64,000 bases of DNA from Nocardioides ferulae (GCF_003660455.1 NZ_QZVR01000002.1:1-64000), one strand, 5' to 3'; positions 18,177-27,592 are shown, counted from the stretch's first letter. Numbers and translations: made by a program. The notes: generated from the sequence alone by a model not told the origin.

Positions 18177-19970
18177 ATGACCCGAGTCCTGTCCGCCGTC
18201 GCCTGGCCGTACGCCAACGGCCCGCGCCACATCGGCCACGTGGCCGGTTTCGGCGTGCCCTCCGACGTGTTCAGCCGATACATGCGGATGGCGGGCCACG
18301 ACGTGCTCATGGTCTCCGGCTCCGACGAGCACGGCACCCCGATCCTGATCGCCGCCGACGAGGAGGGGCTGACCCCCCAGGCGCTGGCCGACCGCAACCA
18401 CCGGATCATCGCCGAGGACCTCGCCGCCCTCGGCTGCACCTACGACCTCTACACCCGCACCACCACCCGCAACCACCACGCGGTGGTGCAGGAGCTGTTC
18501 CTCGGCGTCTACGAGAACGGCTACTTCGTGGAGCAGACGACGTACGGCGCGATCTCGCCGTCGACCGGACGCACCCTGCCCGACCGCTACATCGAGGGCA
18601 CCTGCCCGATCTGCGGCGCCGACGGCGCCCGGGGCGACCAGTGCGACAACTGCGGCAACCAGCTCGACCCGGCCGACCTGGTGAACCCCCGGTCCCGCAT
18701 CAACGGGGAGACCCCGGAGTTCATCGAGACCCAGCACTTCTTCCTCGACCTGCCGGCGCTGGCCGACGCGCTCGGAGAGTGGCTCGACGGGCGCGCCGCC
18801 ACCGGTCTGTGGCGGCCGAACGTGATCCGGTTCAGCCAGAACATCCTCTCCGAGATCCGGCCGCGGGCGATGACCCGCGACATCGACTGGGGCATCGCGG
18901 TGCCCCTCGACGGCTGGCGCGAGAACCCCACCAAGAAGCTCTACGTGTGGTTCGACGCCGTCATCGGCTACCTGTCCGCCTCGATCGAGTGGGCCCGCCG
19001 GCTCGGCGAGCCAGAGCGCTGGCGCGACTGGTGGAACGACCCCGAGGCGCTGTCCTACTACTTCATGGGCAAGGACAACATCACCTTCCACTCCCAGATC
19101 TGGCCGGCCGAGCTGCTGGCCTACTCCGGGAAGGGCGCCAAGGGCGGCACCCCGCGACAGTACGGCGAGCTGAACCTGCCCACCGAGGTGGTCAGCTCGG
19201 AGTTCCTCACGATGGAGGGGCGCAAGTTCTCCTCCTCCAAGAAGGTCGTCATCTACGTGCGCGACCTGCTCAGCCGCTACCAGGCCGATGCATTCCGCTA
19301 CTTCGTCGCCGCCGCCGGCCCGGAGAACCAGGACGCCGACTTCACCTGGGCCGAGTTCGTGCGCCGCACCAACGACGAGCTGGTGGCCGGCTGGGGCAAC
19401 CTGGTCAACCGCACCGCCACGCTGGTCGCGAAGAACTTCGGCGCGATCCCCGCCGCGGGCGAGCTCATCGACGCCGACCGGGCGGTGCTCGACACGGTGG
19501 CCGCCTCCTTCGACACCGTCGGCGACCTGATCGCCCGGCACCGCCAGAAGCAGGCCGTCGGCGAGGCGATGCGCGCGGTCGCGGAGGTCAACAAGTACGT
19601 CTCCGACTCCGAGCCCTGGAAGCTCAAGGGCGACGACCAGCGCGACCGGCTCGCGACGGTCCTGCACGTGATGGCGCAGTGCGTCGCCGACCTCAACCTG
19701 GTGCTCAGCCCGTTCCTGCCCCACTCGGCCAACGAGGTCGACCGGGTCTTCGGCGGCACCGGCGAGGTCGCCCCCATGCCCCGCATCGTCGAGGTCGACG
19801 ACCTCGACGGCGGCCCGGCGTACCCCATCATCACCGGCGAGTACTCCTCGTTCCCGGCCTGGGAGCGCCGCCCGGTCGTCGTCGGCACCGCCGTCGCGAA
19901 GCCCAGCCCGATCTTCCGCAAGCTCGACCCGTCGGTGGTCGAGGAGGAGCTGGCCCGACTCGGCGCTTGA
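18177..19970 (+). CDS. metG: Methionyl-tRNA synthetase
   Basis: This 597-residue class I synthetase has the HIGH motif in [16 protein letters not shown] near residue 15. A zinc knuckle follows ([18 protein letters not shown], around 140-160). The KMSKS equivalent is KFSSSKK at about residue 350. The anticodon-binding helical bundle follows. It charges initiator and elongator tRNA-Met. The C-terminal dimerisation domain seen in some bacteria is absent. TAGGAT lies seven bases before the ATG with no Shine-Dalgarno, so I used this start over a GTG seven codons upstream. A palindromic repeat begins directly after the stop. Confidence 0.97.
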   Translation: MTRVLSAVAWPYANGPRHIGHVAGFGVPSDVFSRYMRMAGHDVLMVSGSDEHGTPILIAADEEGLTPQALADRNHRIIAEDLAALGCTYDLYTRTTTRNHHAVVQELFLGVYENGYFVEQTTYGAISPSTGRTLPDRYIEGTCPICGADGARGDQCDNCGNQLDPADLVNPRSRINGETPEFIETQHFFLDLPALADALGEWLDGRAATGLWRPNVIRFSQNILSEIRPRAMTRDIDWGIAVPLDGWRENPTKKLYVWFDAVIGYLSASIEWARRLGEPERWRDWWNDPEALSYYFMGKDNITFHSQIWPAELLAYSGKGAKGGTPRQYGELNLPTEVVSSEFLTMEGRKFSSSKKVVIYVRDLLSRYQADAFRYFVAAAGPENQDADFTWAEFVRRTNDELVAGWGNLVNRTATLVAKNFGAIPAAGELIDADRAVLDTVAASFDTVGDLIARHRQKQAVGEAMRAVAEVNKYVSDSEPWKLKGDDQRDRLATVLHVMAQCVADLNLVLSPFLPHSANEVDRVFGGTGEVAPMPRIVEVDDLDGGPAYPIITGEYSSFPAWERRPVVVGTAVAKPSPIFRKLDPSVVEEELARLGA

Positions 19971-20018
19971 CGCCGGGGGTCACTGGTTCCCGCGGCGTGT
20001 CGCGGAAAGGTCGACGCC
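19971..20018 (+). repeat. Palindromic intergenic element, copy A (after metG)
   Basis: It begins directly after the metG stop and contains GGCGTGTCGCGGAA flanked by TTCCCGCG, so the centre folds as a hairpin. The same core follows the stop of the alcohol dehydrogenase (copy B) and of the 52633 gene (copy C), in the same orientation relative to the upstream gene. It may act as a terminator or mRNA 3'-end element. Confidence 0.7.
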
Positions 20019-20024
20019 TCGACG

Positions 20025-20312
20025 TCAGGTGAGAGACCGGGTCGAGGTGACGTCGTGCTCGGCGACCGATGCCGACTCGACGAGCGGGCCGAGGTCGTCG
20101 GGGATGCCGCTGCCGCGGAACGCGTCGACCGCCTCCTGAGACTCCCAGCACTCGAGGACGTTCACGCGGTCGGGGTCGAGCAGGTCCGGCGAGATCGCGA
20201 AGTCGAGGCAGCCCGGGGCGCTCCGGCCCTGCTCGACGATCGGCCGGCAGGAGGAGAGGAAGGCCTCGCGCCGGTGCTCGGCGACGACCAGGTGTCCGCT
20301 GACGATGACCAT
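20025..20312 (-). CDS. Antibiotic biosynthesis monooxygenase (ABM) domain protein
   Basis: This 95-residue protein is a single ABM ferredoxin-like fold: MVIVSGHLVVAEHRREAFLS, then GCLDFAISPDLLDPDRVNVLECW and SQEAVDAFR. ABM-domain proteins include quinone-forming oxygenases, haem-degrading enzymes and many of unknown role. The characteristic CWESQEAVDAF segment supports the family but does not give a substrate. The ATG at 20310-20312 lacks a clear Shine-Dalgarno. It converges on metG across repeat copy A and is divergent from the LURP-like gene. Confidence 0.82.
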   Translation of the reverse strand: MVIVSGHLVVAEHRREAFLSSCRPIVEQGRSAPGCLDFAISPDLLDPDRVNVLECWESQEAVDAFRGSGIPDDLGPLVESASVAEHDVTSTRSLT

Positions 20313-20373
20313 GGTGGTGCCGACCCGCCGGGCGCCCCGGACTCATCGGTCGCGACACCCTAGGGTCGTGCCC

Positions 20374-20943
20374 ATGAGCGCCCCGATGTACCTCCCCACG
20401 TTCTACGTCCGCCAGAAGTTCGCGATGACCACGAACCGCTACGAGCTGTACGCCGTCGCGCCCGACGGCGGCTTCGGGCAGCTGATGGGCGTGGCGCAGC
20501 AGAAGCGGCTGGCGTTCAAGGAGGAGGTCGTCTTCTTCTCCGACGAGTCGCGCAGCCGCCGCGTCTTCTCGTTCAAGGCCCGCTCGGTGATGGACCTCAA
20601 CGCCGGCTACGACGTCTACGACGAGAACGGCGTGCAACTGGGCTTCTTCCGCAAGGACTTCAAGGCGAGCCTGCTCCGCTCGACGTTCCACCTGGAAGGG
20701 CCGGGCTACACCGCGGTCGGCCAGGAGCGCAGCCAGGCGGTGGCACTGATCCGCCGGTTCATGGACATCCCGTTCCTGCCGATCCACTTCGACTTCACCG
20801 ACCCCGGCGGCCAGGTGCTGCTCTCCAGCGAGCGACAGGCCAGCGTGCGGGACCGCTACACCGTCTCGGTGCCCGACCCGCGGGTCGACTTCCGCGTCGC
20901 CGCGGCAGTGGCGGTCGGCCTCGACGCGCTGATGCAGCGCTGA
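20374..20943 (+). CDS. LURP-one-related / scramblase-like protein
   Basis: This 189-residue protein has the tubby-like pattern MYLPTFYVRQKFAMTTNRYEL, then GQLMGVAQQKRLAFKEEVVFF, RVFSFKARSVMDLNAGYDVYDENG and LGFFRKDFKASLLRSTFHLEGPG. A beta-barrel wrapped round a hydrophobic helix is expected; the C-terminal helix is DFRVAAAVAVGLDALM. LURP-one and scramblase proteins bind membranes or nucleic acids, but the bacterial role is unknown. TAGGGT lies seven bases before the ATG at 20374, supporting a leaderless start; a longer in-frame start exists at 20305. Confidence 0.78.
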   Translation: MSAPMYLPTFYVRQKFAMTTNRYELYAVAPDGGFGQLMGVAQQKRLAFKEEVVFFSDESRSRRVFSFKARSVMDLNAGYDVYDENGVQLGFFRKDFKASLLRSTFHLEGPGYTAVGQERSQAVALIRRFMDIPFLPIHFDFTDPGGQVLLSSERQASVRDRYTVSVPDPRVDFRVAAAVAVGLDALMQR

Positions 20944-20970
20944 CGCCGTCGAGCCAGGCGCGAGCGACCC

Positions 20971-21858
20971 ATGCTGTTCCCCGACGCCCGTCGAGCGGTC
21001 GAGGCGACCGCCGGCGAGCTGCCCGTCCACGACCCGGCGTACGACGTGGCGGCCGCCCGCGAGGAGGCGCGGCGGGCGGCGCTGGCCGAGCCCCGCGAGG
21101 AGGTCGGCGAGGTGGTCGACCTCGACGTCGACGGGGTGCGGTGCCGTCTCTACCGGCCGCGGGAGGCCGCCGGCCACGGACTGGTCGTGCACCTGCACGG
21201 TGGCGGCTTCGTGTTCAACGACGTGGAGGTGCACGACCCGAGTGCCCGGCGCCTGGCCAACCGCAGCGGTCTCGCCGTGCTCAGCGTCGACTACCGTCGG
21301 CCGCCCGAGCACCGCTTCCCCGCCGCCCCCGACGATGTCGACCGGGTCCTGGGCTGGCTGGACCGCGAGGCCGGCCGCTGGGGGATCACCGGGCCGGCCT
21401 ACGCCCACGGCGACAGCGCCGGGGCGAACCTGGCCCTGGTCGCGGCGCTGCGGCACCCCGGACGGTTCCGGGCCCTGGCTCTGATCTACCCCTTCCTGGA
21501 CCCCACCCAGGCCTTCGACTCCTATCGCACCGCCTCCGAGACCTTCGACCAGGCCGAGGCCGCCTGGTACTGGCGGCAGTACGCCGCCACGCCGGCCGAC
21601 CTGGAACACCCCGATCTGGCTCCGCTCCGCTCGGATCGGCTCGGCACCCTGCCGCCGACCCTGGTGGTCAGCGCCGAGCACGACCCGCTGCGTGACGAGG
21701 CCGAGGAACTGGCCAGGCGGCTGGCCGTGCTGGAGGTGCCGGTCGTGGCCACCCGCTACCTCGGGCAGGTGCACGGGTTCTGGCGGCACGCGTCGGCCTT
21801 CGTCGCGGCGGAGCCGCTGATGGCGCAGGTGGCGGGGTTCCTGCGGCTGCATCGGTGA
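20971..21858 (+). CDS. Alpha/beta hydrolase, hormone-sensitive-lipase-type esterase
   Basis: This 295-residue esterase has the oxyanion-hole motif HLHGGGFVF near residue 75, nucleophile Ser in AHGDSAGANLAL near 148, the acid in VVSAEHDPLRDEAE near 233 and His in LGQVHGFWRH near 267. These define the HSL (family IV) group, which hydrolyses short acyl esters. There is no signal peptide, so it acts in the cytoplasm. Only 27 bases separate it from the upstream LURP-like gene, so they may be co-transcribed. No clear ribosome-binding site is visible before the ATG. The substrate is unknown. Confidence 0.9.
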   Translation: MLFPDARRAVEATAGELPVHDPAYDVAAAREEARRAALAEPREEVGEVVDLDVDGVRCRLYRPREAAGHGLVVHLHGGGFVFNDVEVHDPSARRLANRSGLAVLSVDYRRPPEHRFPAAPDDVDRVLGWLDREAGRWGITGPAYAHGDSAGANLALVAALRHPGRFRALALIYPFLDPTQAFDSYRTASETFDQAEAAWYWRQYAATPADLEHPDLAPLRSDRLGTLPPTLVVSAEHDPLRDEAEELARRLAVLEVPVVATRYLGQVHGFWRHASAFVAAEPLMAQVAGFLRLHR

Positions 21859-21924
21859 GGACCGGCGCCGTGCTGCGCGCCGGGCCCCGATCCGGTGCGG
21901 TGCGGGCTCTGGGATGATCGGCCC

Positions 21925-22434
21925 ATGCGCGTGCACCTCGGCTCCGACCATGCCGGCCTCGACCTGAAGAACCACCTGCTGGCCTGGCTGGGCGAGCACG
22001 GCTACGAGCCGATCGACCACGGTCCGTTCGTCTACGACGCCCTCGACGACTACCCGGTGTTCTGCCTGCGGGCCGCCGAGGCCGTGGCCGCCGAGCGAGC
22101 GGCGGGCACCGACAGCCTCGGTGTGGTGATCGGCGGGTCGGGCAACGGCGAGCAGATGGCGGCCAACAAGGTCCTCGGGGTCCGGTGCGCCCTCGTCTGG
22201 TCCGAGGAGACCGCGGTGCTGGCCCGGGAGCACAACGACGCGAACGTCGTGTCGGTGGGTGGCCGGATGCACTCCCTGGAGGAGATGACCCGGTTCGTCG
22301 AGGTGTTCTTGTCGACCGGCTTCCCCGGCGACGAGCGGCACGTGCGCCGGATCGGCCAGCTGGCCTCCTACGAGCAGACCCGCGTGTTGCCGCCCCTGCC
22401 CGACTCGGCGGCCGGACTCGGCCCGGATGCCTGA
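21925..22434 (+). CDS. rpiB: Ribose-5-phosphate isomerase B
   Basis: This 169-residue protein has the RpiB/LacAB fold. It begins MRVHLGSDHAGLDLKNHLLAWL and carries IGGSGNGEQMAANKVLGVRCALV. The catalytic base is Glu76, as in the M. tuberculosis enzyme, rather than the Cys of E. coli RpiB. It interconverts ribose-5-phosphate and ribulose-5-phosphate in the pentose phosphate pathway. GATGAT lies six bases before the ATG, and there is no Shine-Dalgarno. Its last eight bases overlap the start of the DNA glycosylase gene, implying coupled translation. Confidence 0.95.
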   Translation: MRVHLGSDHAGLDLKNHLLAWLGEHGYEPIDHGPFVYDALDDYPVFCLRAAEAVAAERAAGTDSLGVVIGGSGNGEQMAANKVLGVRCALVWSEETAVLAREHNDANVVSVGGRMHSLEEMTRFVEVFLSTGFPGDERHVRRIGQLASYEQTRVLPPLPDSAAGLGPDA

Positions 22435-23281
22435 GGGGCACACCCTCCACCGGCTCGCCCGGGAGCTCACCGGCACCTTCGGCGGCCGCGCCGTGCGGGT
22501 GAGCAGCCCGCAGGGCCGGTTCGCCGAGGCCGCCGCGTTGCTCGACGGCTCCGCCGTACTGGACGCCGACGCGTGGGGCAAGCAGCTGTTCGTCGGGTTC
22601 GAGGGCGAGCGCTTCGTCCACGTCCACCTGGGCCTCTACGGCAAGTTCGACGTGCACGCCGGCGTGGCCGAGCTGCCGGACCCGGTCGGACAGGTCCGGC
22701 TGCGCCTGGCGGTCGAGGACACGCTGGCCGGCGACGTGGCCTACGCGGACCTGCGCGGCGCCACCACCTGCGCGCTCGTGACGCGTGCCCAGCGCGACGC
22801 CGTCGTGGCCCGCTCCGGGCCGGACCCGTTGCGCCCCGATGCCGACCCGTCCAGGGCCTGGGAGCGCATCCGTCGCAGCCGGTCTCCGATCGGGGGGCTG
22901 CTGATGGACCAGAGCGTGCTGGCCGGCGTCGGCAACGTCTACCGCGCCGAGTTGCTGTTCCGGCACCGGATGCATCCGCTGCGCCCGGGACGCACCCTCC
23001 GGGTGGGCCAGTGGCGGGCGATGTGGGACGACCTGGTCGAGCTGATGGCCGAGGGGGTCCGACTGGGCCGGATCGACACGGTGCGGCCCGAGCACACGCC
23101 CGAGGCCATGGGCCGGCCCCCGCGGCGGGACGACCACGGCGGAGAGGTCTACGTCTACCGGCGCACCGGCCAGCCCTGCCACGTCTGCGGCTCGGCGGTG
23201 CGCACCGACGTCCTCCAGGCGCGCAACGTCTTCTGGTGCCCGCGTTGCCAGCCGACGTTCCGCTCCCGAGCCGTACAGTGA
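22427..23281 (+). CDS. Fpg/Nei-family DNA glycosylase/AP lyase (Nei2-like)
   Basis: This 284-residue base-excision repair enzyme keeps the N-terminal MPEGHT, where Pro2 is the Schiff-base nucleophile and Glu3 the acid. The central helix-two-turn-helix is GLLMDQSVLAGVGNVYRAELLF. The C-terminal zinc finger is CHVCG ... CPRC. The MPEGHTLHRLA opening is typical of actinobacterial Nei2, which removes oxidised pyrimidines, rather than of MutM (MPELPE). It overlaps rpiB by eight bases, an arrangement common in actinobacteria. The following phosphatase gene may start at a GTG overlapping its stop. Confidence 0.93.
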   Translation: MPEGHTLHRLARELTGTFGGRAVRVSSPQGRFAEAAALLDGSAVLDADAWGKQLFVGFEGERFVHVHLGLYGKFDVHAGVAELPDPVGQVRLRLAVEDTLAGDVAYADLRGATTCALVTRAQRDAVVARSGPDPLRPDADPSRAWERIRRSRSPIGGLLMDQSVLAGVGNVYRAELLFRHRMHPLRPGRTLRVGQWRAMWDDLVELMAEGVRLGRIDTVRPEHTPEAMGRPPRRDDHGGEVYVYRRTGQPCHVCGSAVRTDVLQARNVFWCPRCQPTFRSRAVQ

Positions 23282-23310
23282 GCGCACAGATGAGCGCGAG
23301 GACGGACCCC

Positions 23311-24405
23311 ATGACCGCTGCGGACGGCGCCGCTCGGGCGCAGTCGCCCGCCACCCGTCATCCCTGGCGGACCCTGCGGCGCGGCCTGGCGCACGAGACC
23401 AGGGTGGTCGGCGTCCTCGCCGCGCTGGCGGCGGCGTGCACGATCGCGGTGGCGCTGTGGCCCGAGGGCATGCCGATGGTCACGCTGATGGTGCCGCTGC
23501 TGCTCGGCAGCCTGGTGCTGGGCCCACGGCAGCTGCCGTGGTTCGTGATCTTCGTGATGCTGATGCTGATGATCGCGCTGCTCGCGCAGACCGAGATCAC
23601 CCTGCGGCTGGTGGGCACGGTGGCGACCGAGTTCCTGATGGGCTTCATCGTGCTGCTCACCTCGTTCCGCCGCTCGCGCCTCGGCGTGGCGGGGGTGATG
23701 GGTGAGTCGATGCTGATCGACCTTCGGGACCGCATCCTCGGTCAGGGTGGGGTGCCGGAGATGCCGGCCGGCTGGCACGTCGACTCCGCGCTCCGCTCCG
23801 CCGGTGGCACCCCCTTCGCGGGCGACTTCTTCGTCACCAGCAACCCCGAGCCCGATCGGCTCGAGGTCGTGCTGGTCGACGTCTCCGGCAAGGGCGAGCA
23901 GGCCGGCACCCGCGCGCTGCTGCTCTCGGGCGCGTTCGGTGGGCTCTTGGGCGCGCTGCCCACCGATCGGTTCCTCCCGGCGGCCAACGACTACCTGCTG
24001 CGGCAGGGCTGGGACGAGGGCTTCGCCACCGCGATCCACCTCAGCCTGCACCTCGACACCGGGGAGTTCGAGATCCGTACGGCGGGCCACCCGCCGGCCG
24101 CTCACCGCACGGCAGGCTCGGGGCGCTGGCAGGTGCTGGAGTCGTCCGGACCGGTCCTGGGCCTGATCGAGGACGCCGAGTTCGCGGTGGTGACCGGAGT
24201 GCTCCGTCCGGGCGACGCGGTGCTGCTCTACACCGACGGCATGGTGGAGCAGCCGCAGCGCGACATCGAGCTCGGCATCGACCGGATGCTCGGCGAGGCG
24301 GAGTCGCTGCTGCGCGGGAACTTCGAGAACGCCGCTCTCCGGATGGTCGAGGCGGTCGGGTCCCGCGACGACGACCGGGCCATGGTCGTGCTGCACCGGC
24401 GCTGA
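23311..24405 (+). CDS. Membrane-anchored PP2C-type (SpoIIE-like) serine phosphatase
   Basis: This protein of about 364 residues has three or four N-terminal spans (VVGVLAALAAACTIAVALW, then MPMVTLMVPLLLGSLVLG, WFVIFVMLMLMIALLA and TEFLMGFIVLLTSF). A cytoplasmic SpoIIE domain follows, with the metal-binding pattern GGTPFAGDFF, VVLVDVSGKGEQAGTRA, GHPPAAHR and VLLYTDGMVE. Such phosphatases usually dephosphorylate anti-anti-sigma proteins. No STAS or anti-sigma gene is adjacent, so the partner is elsewhere. I chose the ATG at 23311 because GAGGA stands eight bases upstream; GTG 23278, overlapping the previous stop, and ATG 23290 are alternatives. Confidence 0.88.
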   Translation: MTAADGAARAQSPATRHPWRTLRRGLAHETRVVGVLAALAAACTIAVALWPEGMPMVTLMVPLLLGSLVLGPRQLPWFVIFVMLMLMIALLAQTEITLRLVGTVATEFLMGFIVLLTSFRRSRLGVAGVMGESMLIDLRDRILGQGGVPEMPAGWHVDSALRSAGGTPFAGDFFVTSNPEPDRLEVVLVDVSGKGEQAGTRALLLSGAFGGLLGALPTDRFLPAANDYLLRQGWDEGFATAIHLSLHLDTGEFEIRTAGHPPAAHRTAGSGRWQVLESSGPVLGLIEDAEFAVVTGVLRPGDAVLLYTDGMVEQPQRDIELGIDRMLGEAESLLRGNFENAALRMVEAVGSRDDDRAMVVLHRR

Positions 24406-24530
24406 GCCCAGCGGCAACCACCAGTGGGGCCCGTCGGCGGCGCCCGTTCCTGGGCGGGCGCTCCCTCGGTTGGGGTGCGGCCCCCGTGATGTGGCACCAT
24501 GACCCTCGCGCGAGGCAGGTTCTCGCGCGC

Positions 24531-24604
24531 GCGGATGTAGCTCAATGGTAGAGCCCCAGTCTTCCAAACTGGCTACGCGGGTTCGATTCCCGTCATCCGC
24601 TCCA
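24531..24604 (+). tRNA. tRNA-Gly (anticodon TCC)
   Basis: A cloverleaf is visible. The acceptor stem is GCGGATG/CATCCGC and the D arm contains AGCTCAATGGTAGAGC. The anticodon stem CCAGT/ACTGG encloses loop CTTCCAA with anticodon TCC, and the T loop is GTTCGATTC. Discriminator T is followed by an encoded CCA. It reads GGA codons. TTGGGG (24470) and CACCAT (24495) with a 19-base spacer are a possible promoter. Confidence 0.97.
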
Positions 24605-24649
24605 AGGAGCCGTGCCCACCGGGAGACCGGCGGGGTGCCGGCTGCTTGG

Positions 24650-24722
24650 CGGGGCGTAGCGTAGTGGCTAGCGCGCCTGCTTTGGGAGCAGGAGATCGCA
24701 GGTTCGAGTCCTGTCGCCCCGA
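24650..24722 (+). tRNA. tRNA-Pro (anticodon TGG)
   Basis: The acceptor stem is CGGGGCG/CGCCCCG with discriminator A. The D arm includes AGCGTAGTGGCTAGCG. The anticodon stem CCTGC/GCAGG surrounds TTTGGGA with anticodon TGG, and the T loop is GTTCGAGTC. CCA is not encoded and would be added after transcription. It lies 45 bases after tRNA-Gly, so a joint transcript is likely. Confidence 0.97.
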
Positions 24723-24826
24723 CGGCCACCAGCGATCCGCCGACCCCGGTGACAGCCGGGCCCGGGGCCCGCGACCACGACACCAACCGGACCACCTCGT
24801 GCCGGACGACCAGTAGGAGACCACCT

Positions 24827-26224
24827 GTGAAGAGCGCCGTCGAGACCTTGAGCCCGACTCGGGCCAAGCTGACCGTCGAGGTGCCCTTCGAGGAGCTCAA
24901 GCCGAGCCTCGACGCGGCGTACAAGCAGATTGCCCAGCAGATCAACGTCCCGGGCTTCCGGCGCGGCAAGGTGCCGCCGATGGTGATCGACCGTCAGGTC
25001 GGCCGTGGCGCCGTGCTCGACCAGGCGATCAACGACGTGCTGCCCAAGAAGTACGTCGAGGCGCTGCAGGCCAACGACCTGCAGCCGCTGGCCCAGCCGG
25101 AGATCGAGGTGACCAAGTTCGAGGACAACCAGACCCTGGAGTTCACCGCCGAGGTCGAGGTCCGTCCCGAGATCGAGCTGCCCGACTACGACGGGCTCGA
25201 GGCCCAGGTCGACGACGTCACCGTCACCGACGAGGACGTCGAGGAGCAGGTGCAGTCGCTGCGCGAGCGGTTCGGCACCCTCGTCGACGTCGAGCGCGCC
25301 GCCGCCGAGAACGACTTCGTGGTGCTCGACCTCAAGGCCAGCAAGGACGGCGAGGTGCTCGAGGGCGCCGAGGTCTCCGGCATGAGCTACCAGGTCGGCC
25401 GCGGCGGCATGATCGACGGGCTCGACGAGGCCCTGACCGGGATGTCCGCGGGCGAGGACAAGACCTTCGCCTCCCAGCTGGTCGGCGGTGACCTGGTCGG
25501 CGAGGAGGTCCAGGTCGAGGTGACCGTCAGCCAGGTGCAGGAGCAGCAGCTGCCCGAGGTCGACGACGAGTTCGCCCAGCTCGCCTCCGAGTTCGACACC
25601 GTCGAGGAGCTCACCGCCGACGTGCGTGAGCGGCTGGGCCGGGGCAAGCGCCTCGAGCAGGCCGCCGAGGCCCGCGACGCGGTGCTGGAGGCCCTGCTCG
25701 ACAAGGTCGAGGTCCCGCTGCCCGAGCACGTCGTCACCGACGAGCTCAACGCCCGCCGCCAGAACATCGAGCAGCAGCTGATGATGGCCGGCATCACGAT
25801 GGAGAAGTTCCTCGAGGACGAGGGGCAGACCATCGAGGAGTTCGAGGCCGACCTGGACCGCCGGGTCCGTGACGCCGTCGCCGCGCAGTTCGTGCTCGAC
25901 GAGGTCGCGAAGAAGGAGGAGTTCGGGGTCAGCCAGCAGGAGCTGTCCGAGCACCTGGTGCGGCGCGCCCAGCAGTCGGGCCAGAACCCGCAGGAGTTCG
26001 CCAACCACATGTTCGAGCACAACCACATCCCCGAGCTGGTGCAGGAGGTGCTGCGCGGCAAGGCGCTGGCCCGCATCGTCGAGGCGGCCGTGGTCAAGGA
26101 CGCCTCGGGCAACGTGGTCGAGTTGAAGAACCTGCGGCCCGACGGCACCATCGGCGAGCCTGAGGACGAGGGCGCCGAGGCCGAGCAGGCCGACGAGTCC
26201 GCCGAGGAGCAGACCGAGGCGTGA
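24827..26224 (+). CDS. tig: Trigger factor (ribosome-associated chaperone, peptidyl-prolyl isomerase)
   Basis: This 465-residue protein has the ribosome-binding signature NVPGFRRGKVPPMVI near residues 40-55. An FKBP-type PPIase domain at about 155-245 contains NDFVVLDLKASKDG and then IDGLDEALTGMSAGE. The long helical C-terminal chaperone domain ends in an acidic Glu/Ala-rich tail. It binds nascent chains at the ribosome exit. TAGGAG stands seven bases before the GTG, unlike many leaderless neighbours. It lies upstream of clpP1P2 and clpX as in most bacteria, here separated from clpP1 by one hydrolase gene. A strong hairpin follows. Confidence 0.96.
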   Translation: MKSAVETLSPTRAKLTVEVPFEELKPSLDAAYKQIAQQINVPGFRRGKVPPMVIDRQVGRGAVLDQAINDVLPKKYVEALQANDLQPLAQPEIEVTKFEDNQTLEFTAEVEVRPEIELPDYDGLEAQVDDVTVTDEDVEEQVQSLRERFGTLVDVERAAAENDFVVLDLKASKDGEVLEGAEVSGMSYQVGRGGMIDGLDEALTGMSAGEDKTFASQLVGGDLVGEEVQVEVTVSQVQEQQLPEVDDEFAQLASEFDTVEELTADVRERLGRGKRLEQAAEARDAVLEALLDKVEVPLPEHVVTDELNARRQNIEQQLMMAGITMEKFLEDEGQTIEEFEADLDRRVRDAVAAQFVLDEVAKKEEFGVSQQELSEHLVRRAQQSGQNPQEFANHMFEHNHIPELVQEVLRGKALARIVEAAVVKDASGNVVELKNLRPDGTIGEPEDEGAEAEQADESAEEQTEA

Positions 26225-26258
26225 CGCCGCGGAGCCCCTGGCTTCACCCTGACGATCG

Positions 26259-26289
26259 AGCTCCCGCCGGGCCCCGCCCGGCGGGAGCT
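26259..26289 (+). terminator. Strong GC-rich terminator after tig
   Basis: AGCTCCCGCCGGG and its exact complement form a 13-bp stem with a five-base loop, 35 bases after the tig stop. Flanking GACGA/TCGTC extends the pairing. It separates tig from the hydrolase gene. Confidence 0.8.
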
Positions 26290-26343
26290 TCGTCGTCCGG
26301 GAGGGTTCCGCGCGACCCCTGCGACGTCGTAGCGTTCGGCCGC

Positions 26344-27555
26344 ATGAGCGCCGCGACCAGCCCGCCCGCGCACGAGCCCGGCGTCCTCGACGCGCTGGCG
26401 CTGCTGGGCCACGCGACCGAGGAGTTGCTCGTCGGCGGCATCCGCGACACCCACCATGCCTGGGCCGACCGCGTGCACGGCGTCGTGCGCGAGGCCACCG
26501 GTGGCGCCTCGGCGGTGCCGGAGCTGGCGCACCGCGCGATCTCCTCGGCGGTCTTCGCCGGTGTCGGCGCTGGTCTGCGCACCGCCTCCCACGGCCTGGA
26601 CCGGCTCGGTCGTCGCGGGCACGGGCCCCGGCTCGAGGCCACCCCGCGGGGCAGGTTCGTCAGCTCGGCGGTCAACGGGTTGATCGGCGACCGGCTCGTG
26701 CGGGAGCGGCCGCACCTGGCGTTCCCGATGGCGGTCCGCAGCGAGGGGCGCGACGTCCCGCTCGAGCCGGCGGCGCTGGCCCGGGCCTTCCCCGAGGCCG
26801 CCCAGCGGATCGTGGTCTTCGTGCACGGGCTCTGCGAGAACGAGAGCTACTGGCGGCACCGGCGGGCCGAGCGGGGCCCGACGTACGCCGAGGCGCTGGG
26901 CGCCGAGGGCTGGACACCGGTGATGCTGCGCGCCAACACCGGGCTGGGGGTCCGCGAGAACGGGGTCGCGCTCTCGTCGCTGATGCAGCGGCTGGTCGAG
27001 CACTGGCCGACCGAGGTCGCGCGGATCGCGATGATCGGGCACTCGATGGGCGGCCTGGTGATCCGGGCGGCCGGCGCGGTGGTCGACGCGGAGCCGGGGG
27101 AGCGGCGCGGGCCGGCTGGGGCCACGGACTGGACCCGGCTGGTGAGCGACGTGGTCACGCTGGGCACTCCCCACCTGGGTGCGCCGATCGCGCGGGGCAT
27201 CGGCCACGGCAGCCGGGCGTTGAGCCGGCTGCCGGAGACGGCGGCGATCGGCCGGTTCCTCGACTGGCGGTCGGCGGGGGTGCACGACCTGGTCGCCGGG
27301 CTCGCCGCGGACGTTCCGCCGATGCCCCGGGCGCGCTACCGGCTGGTGGCGGCCACGGTCACGGGATCCCCGCGGCACCCCGTCGGGCACGTGGTCGGTG
27401 ACCTGCTGGTGCGGGTGCCGTCGGCCTGCGGGCACGACCGGCACGGCGTCGAGCTGTTCCCGGGGGCGGAGGTCCTCCACGTGGGCCGAGCCGACCACTT
27501 CGATCTGCTCAACCACGCCCACGTGCATCGAGCCCTGCGGTCGTGGCTGGGCTGA
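26344..27555 (+). CDS. Alpha/beta hydrolase, lipase/PGAP1-like
   Basis: This 403-residue protein has a predicted helical N-terminal region of about 150 residues. A lipase core follows: IVVFVHGLCENESYW with the oxyanion His-Gly, nucleophile Ser in IAMIGHSMGGLVIRAA near residue 233, then VVTLGTPHLGAPIARG, and the terminal His in HVGRADHFDLLNH. Similarity in pattern is to PGAP1-like esterases acting on lipids or polyesters. No signal peptide is present. TAGCGT lies eight bases before the ATG, so the transcript may be leaderless. It sits between tig and clpP1; whether it belongs to protein quality control is unknown. Confidence 0.85.
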   Translation: MSAATSPPAHEPGVLDALALLGHATEELLVGGIRDTHHAWADRVHGVVREATGGASAVPELAHRAISSAVFAGVGAGLRTASHGLDRLGRRGHGPRLEATPRGRFVSSAVNGLIGDRLVRERPHLAFPMAVRSEGRDVPLEPAALARAFPEAAQRIVVFVHGLCENESYWRHRRAERGPTYAEALGAEGWTPVMLRANTGLGVRENGVALSSLMQRLVEHWPTEVARIAMIGHSMGGLVIRAAGAVVDAEPGERRGPAGATDWTRLVSDVVTLGTPHLGAPIARGIGHGSRALSRLPETAAIGRFLDWRSAGVHDLVAGLAADVPPMPRARYRLVAATVTGSPRHPVGHVVGDLLVRVPSACGHDRHGVELFPGAEVLHVGRADHFDLLNHAHVHRALRSWLG

Positions 27556-27592
27556 CAGGCTCGGGGGTGTACGGGGCGGCGTCGATGAAATC

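Noticed and set aside
24650-24725. tRNA-Pro as a pseudogene because CCA is not encoded
   Set aside because: The cloverleaf is intact, and many actinobacterial tRNA genes lack an encoded CCA.
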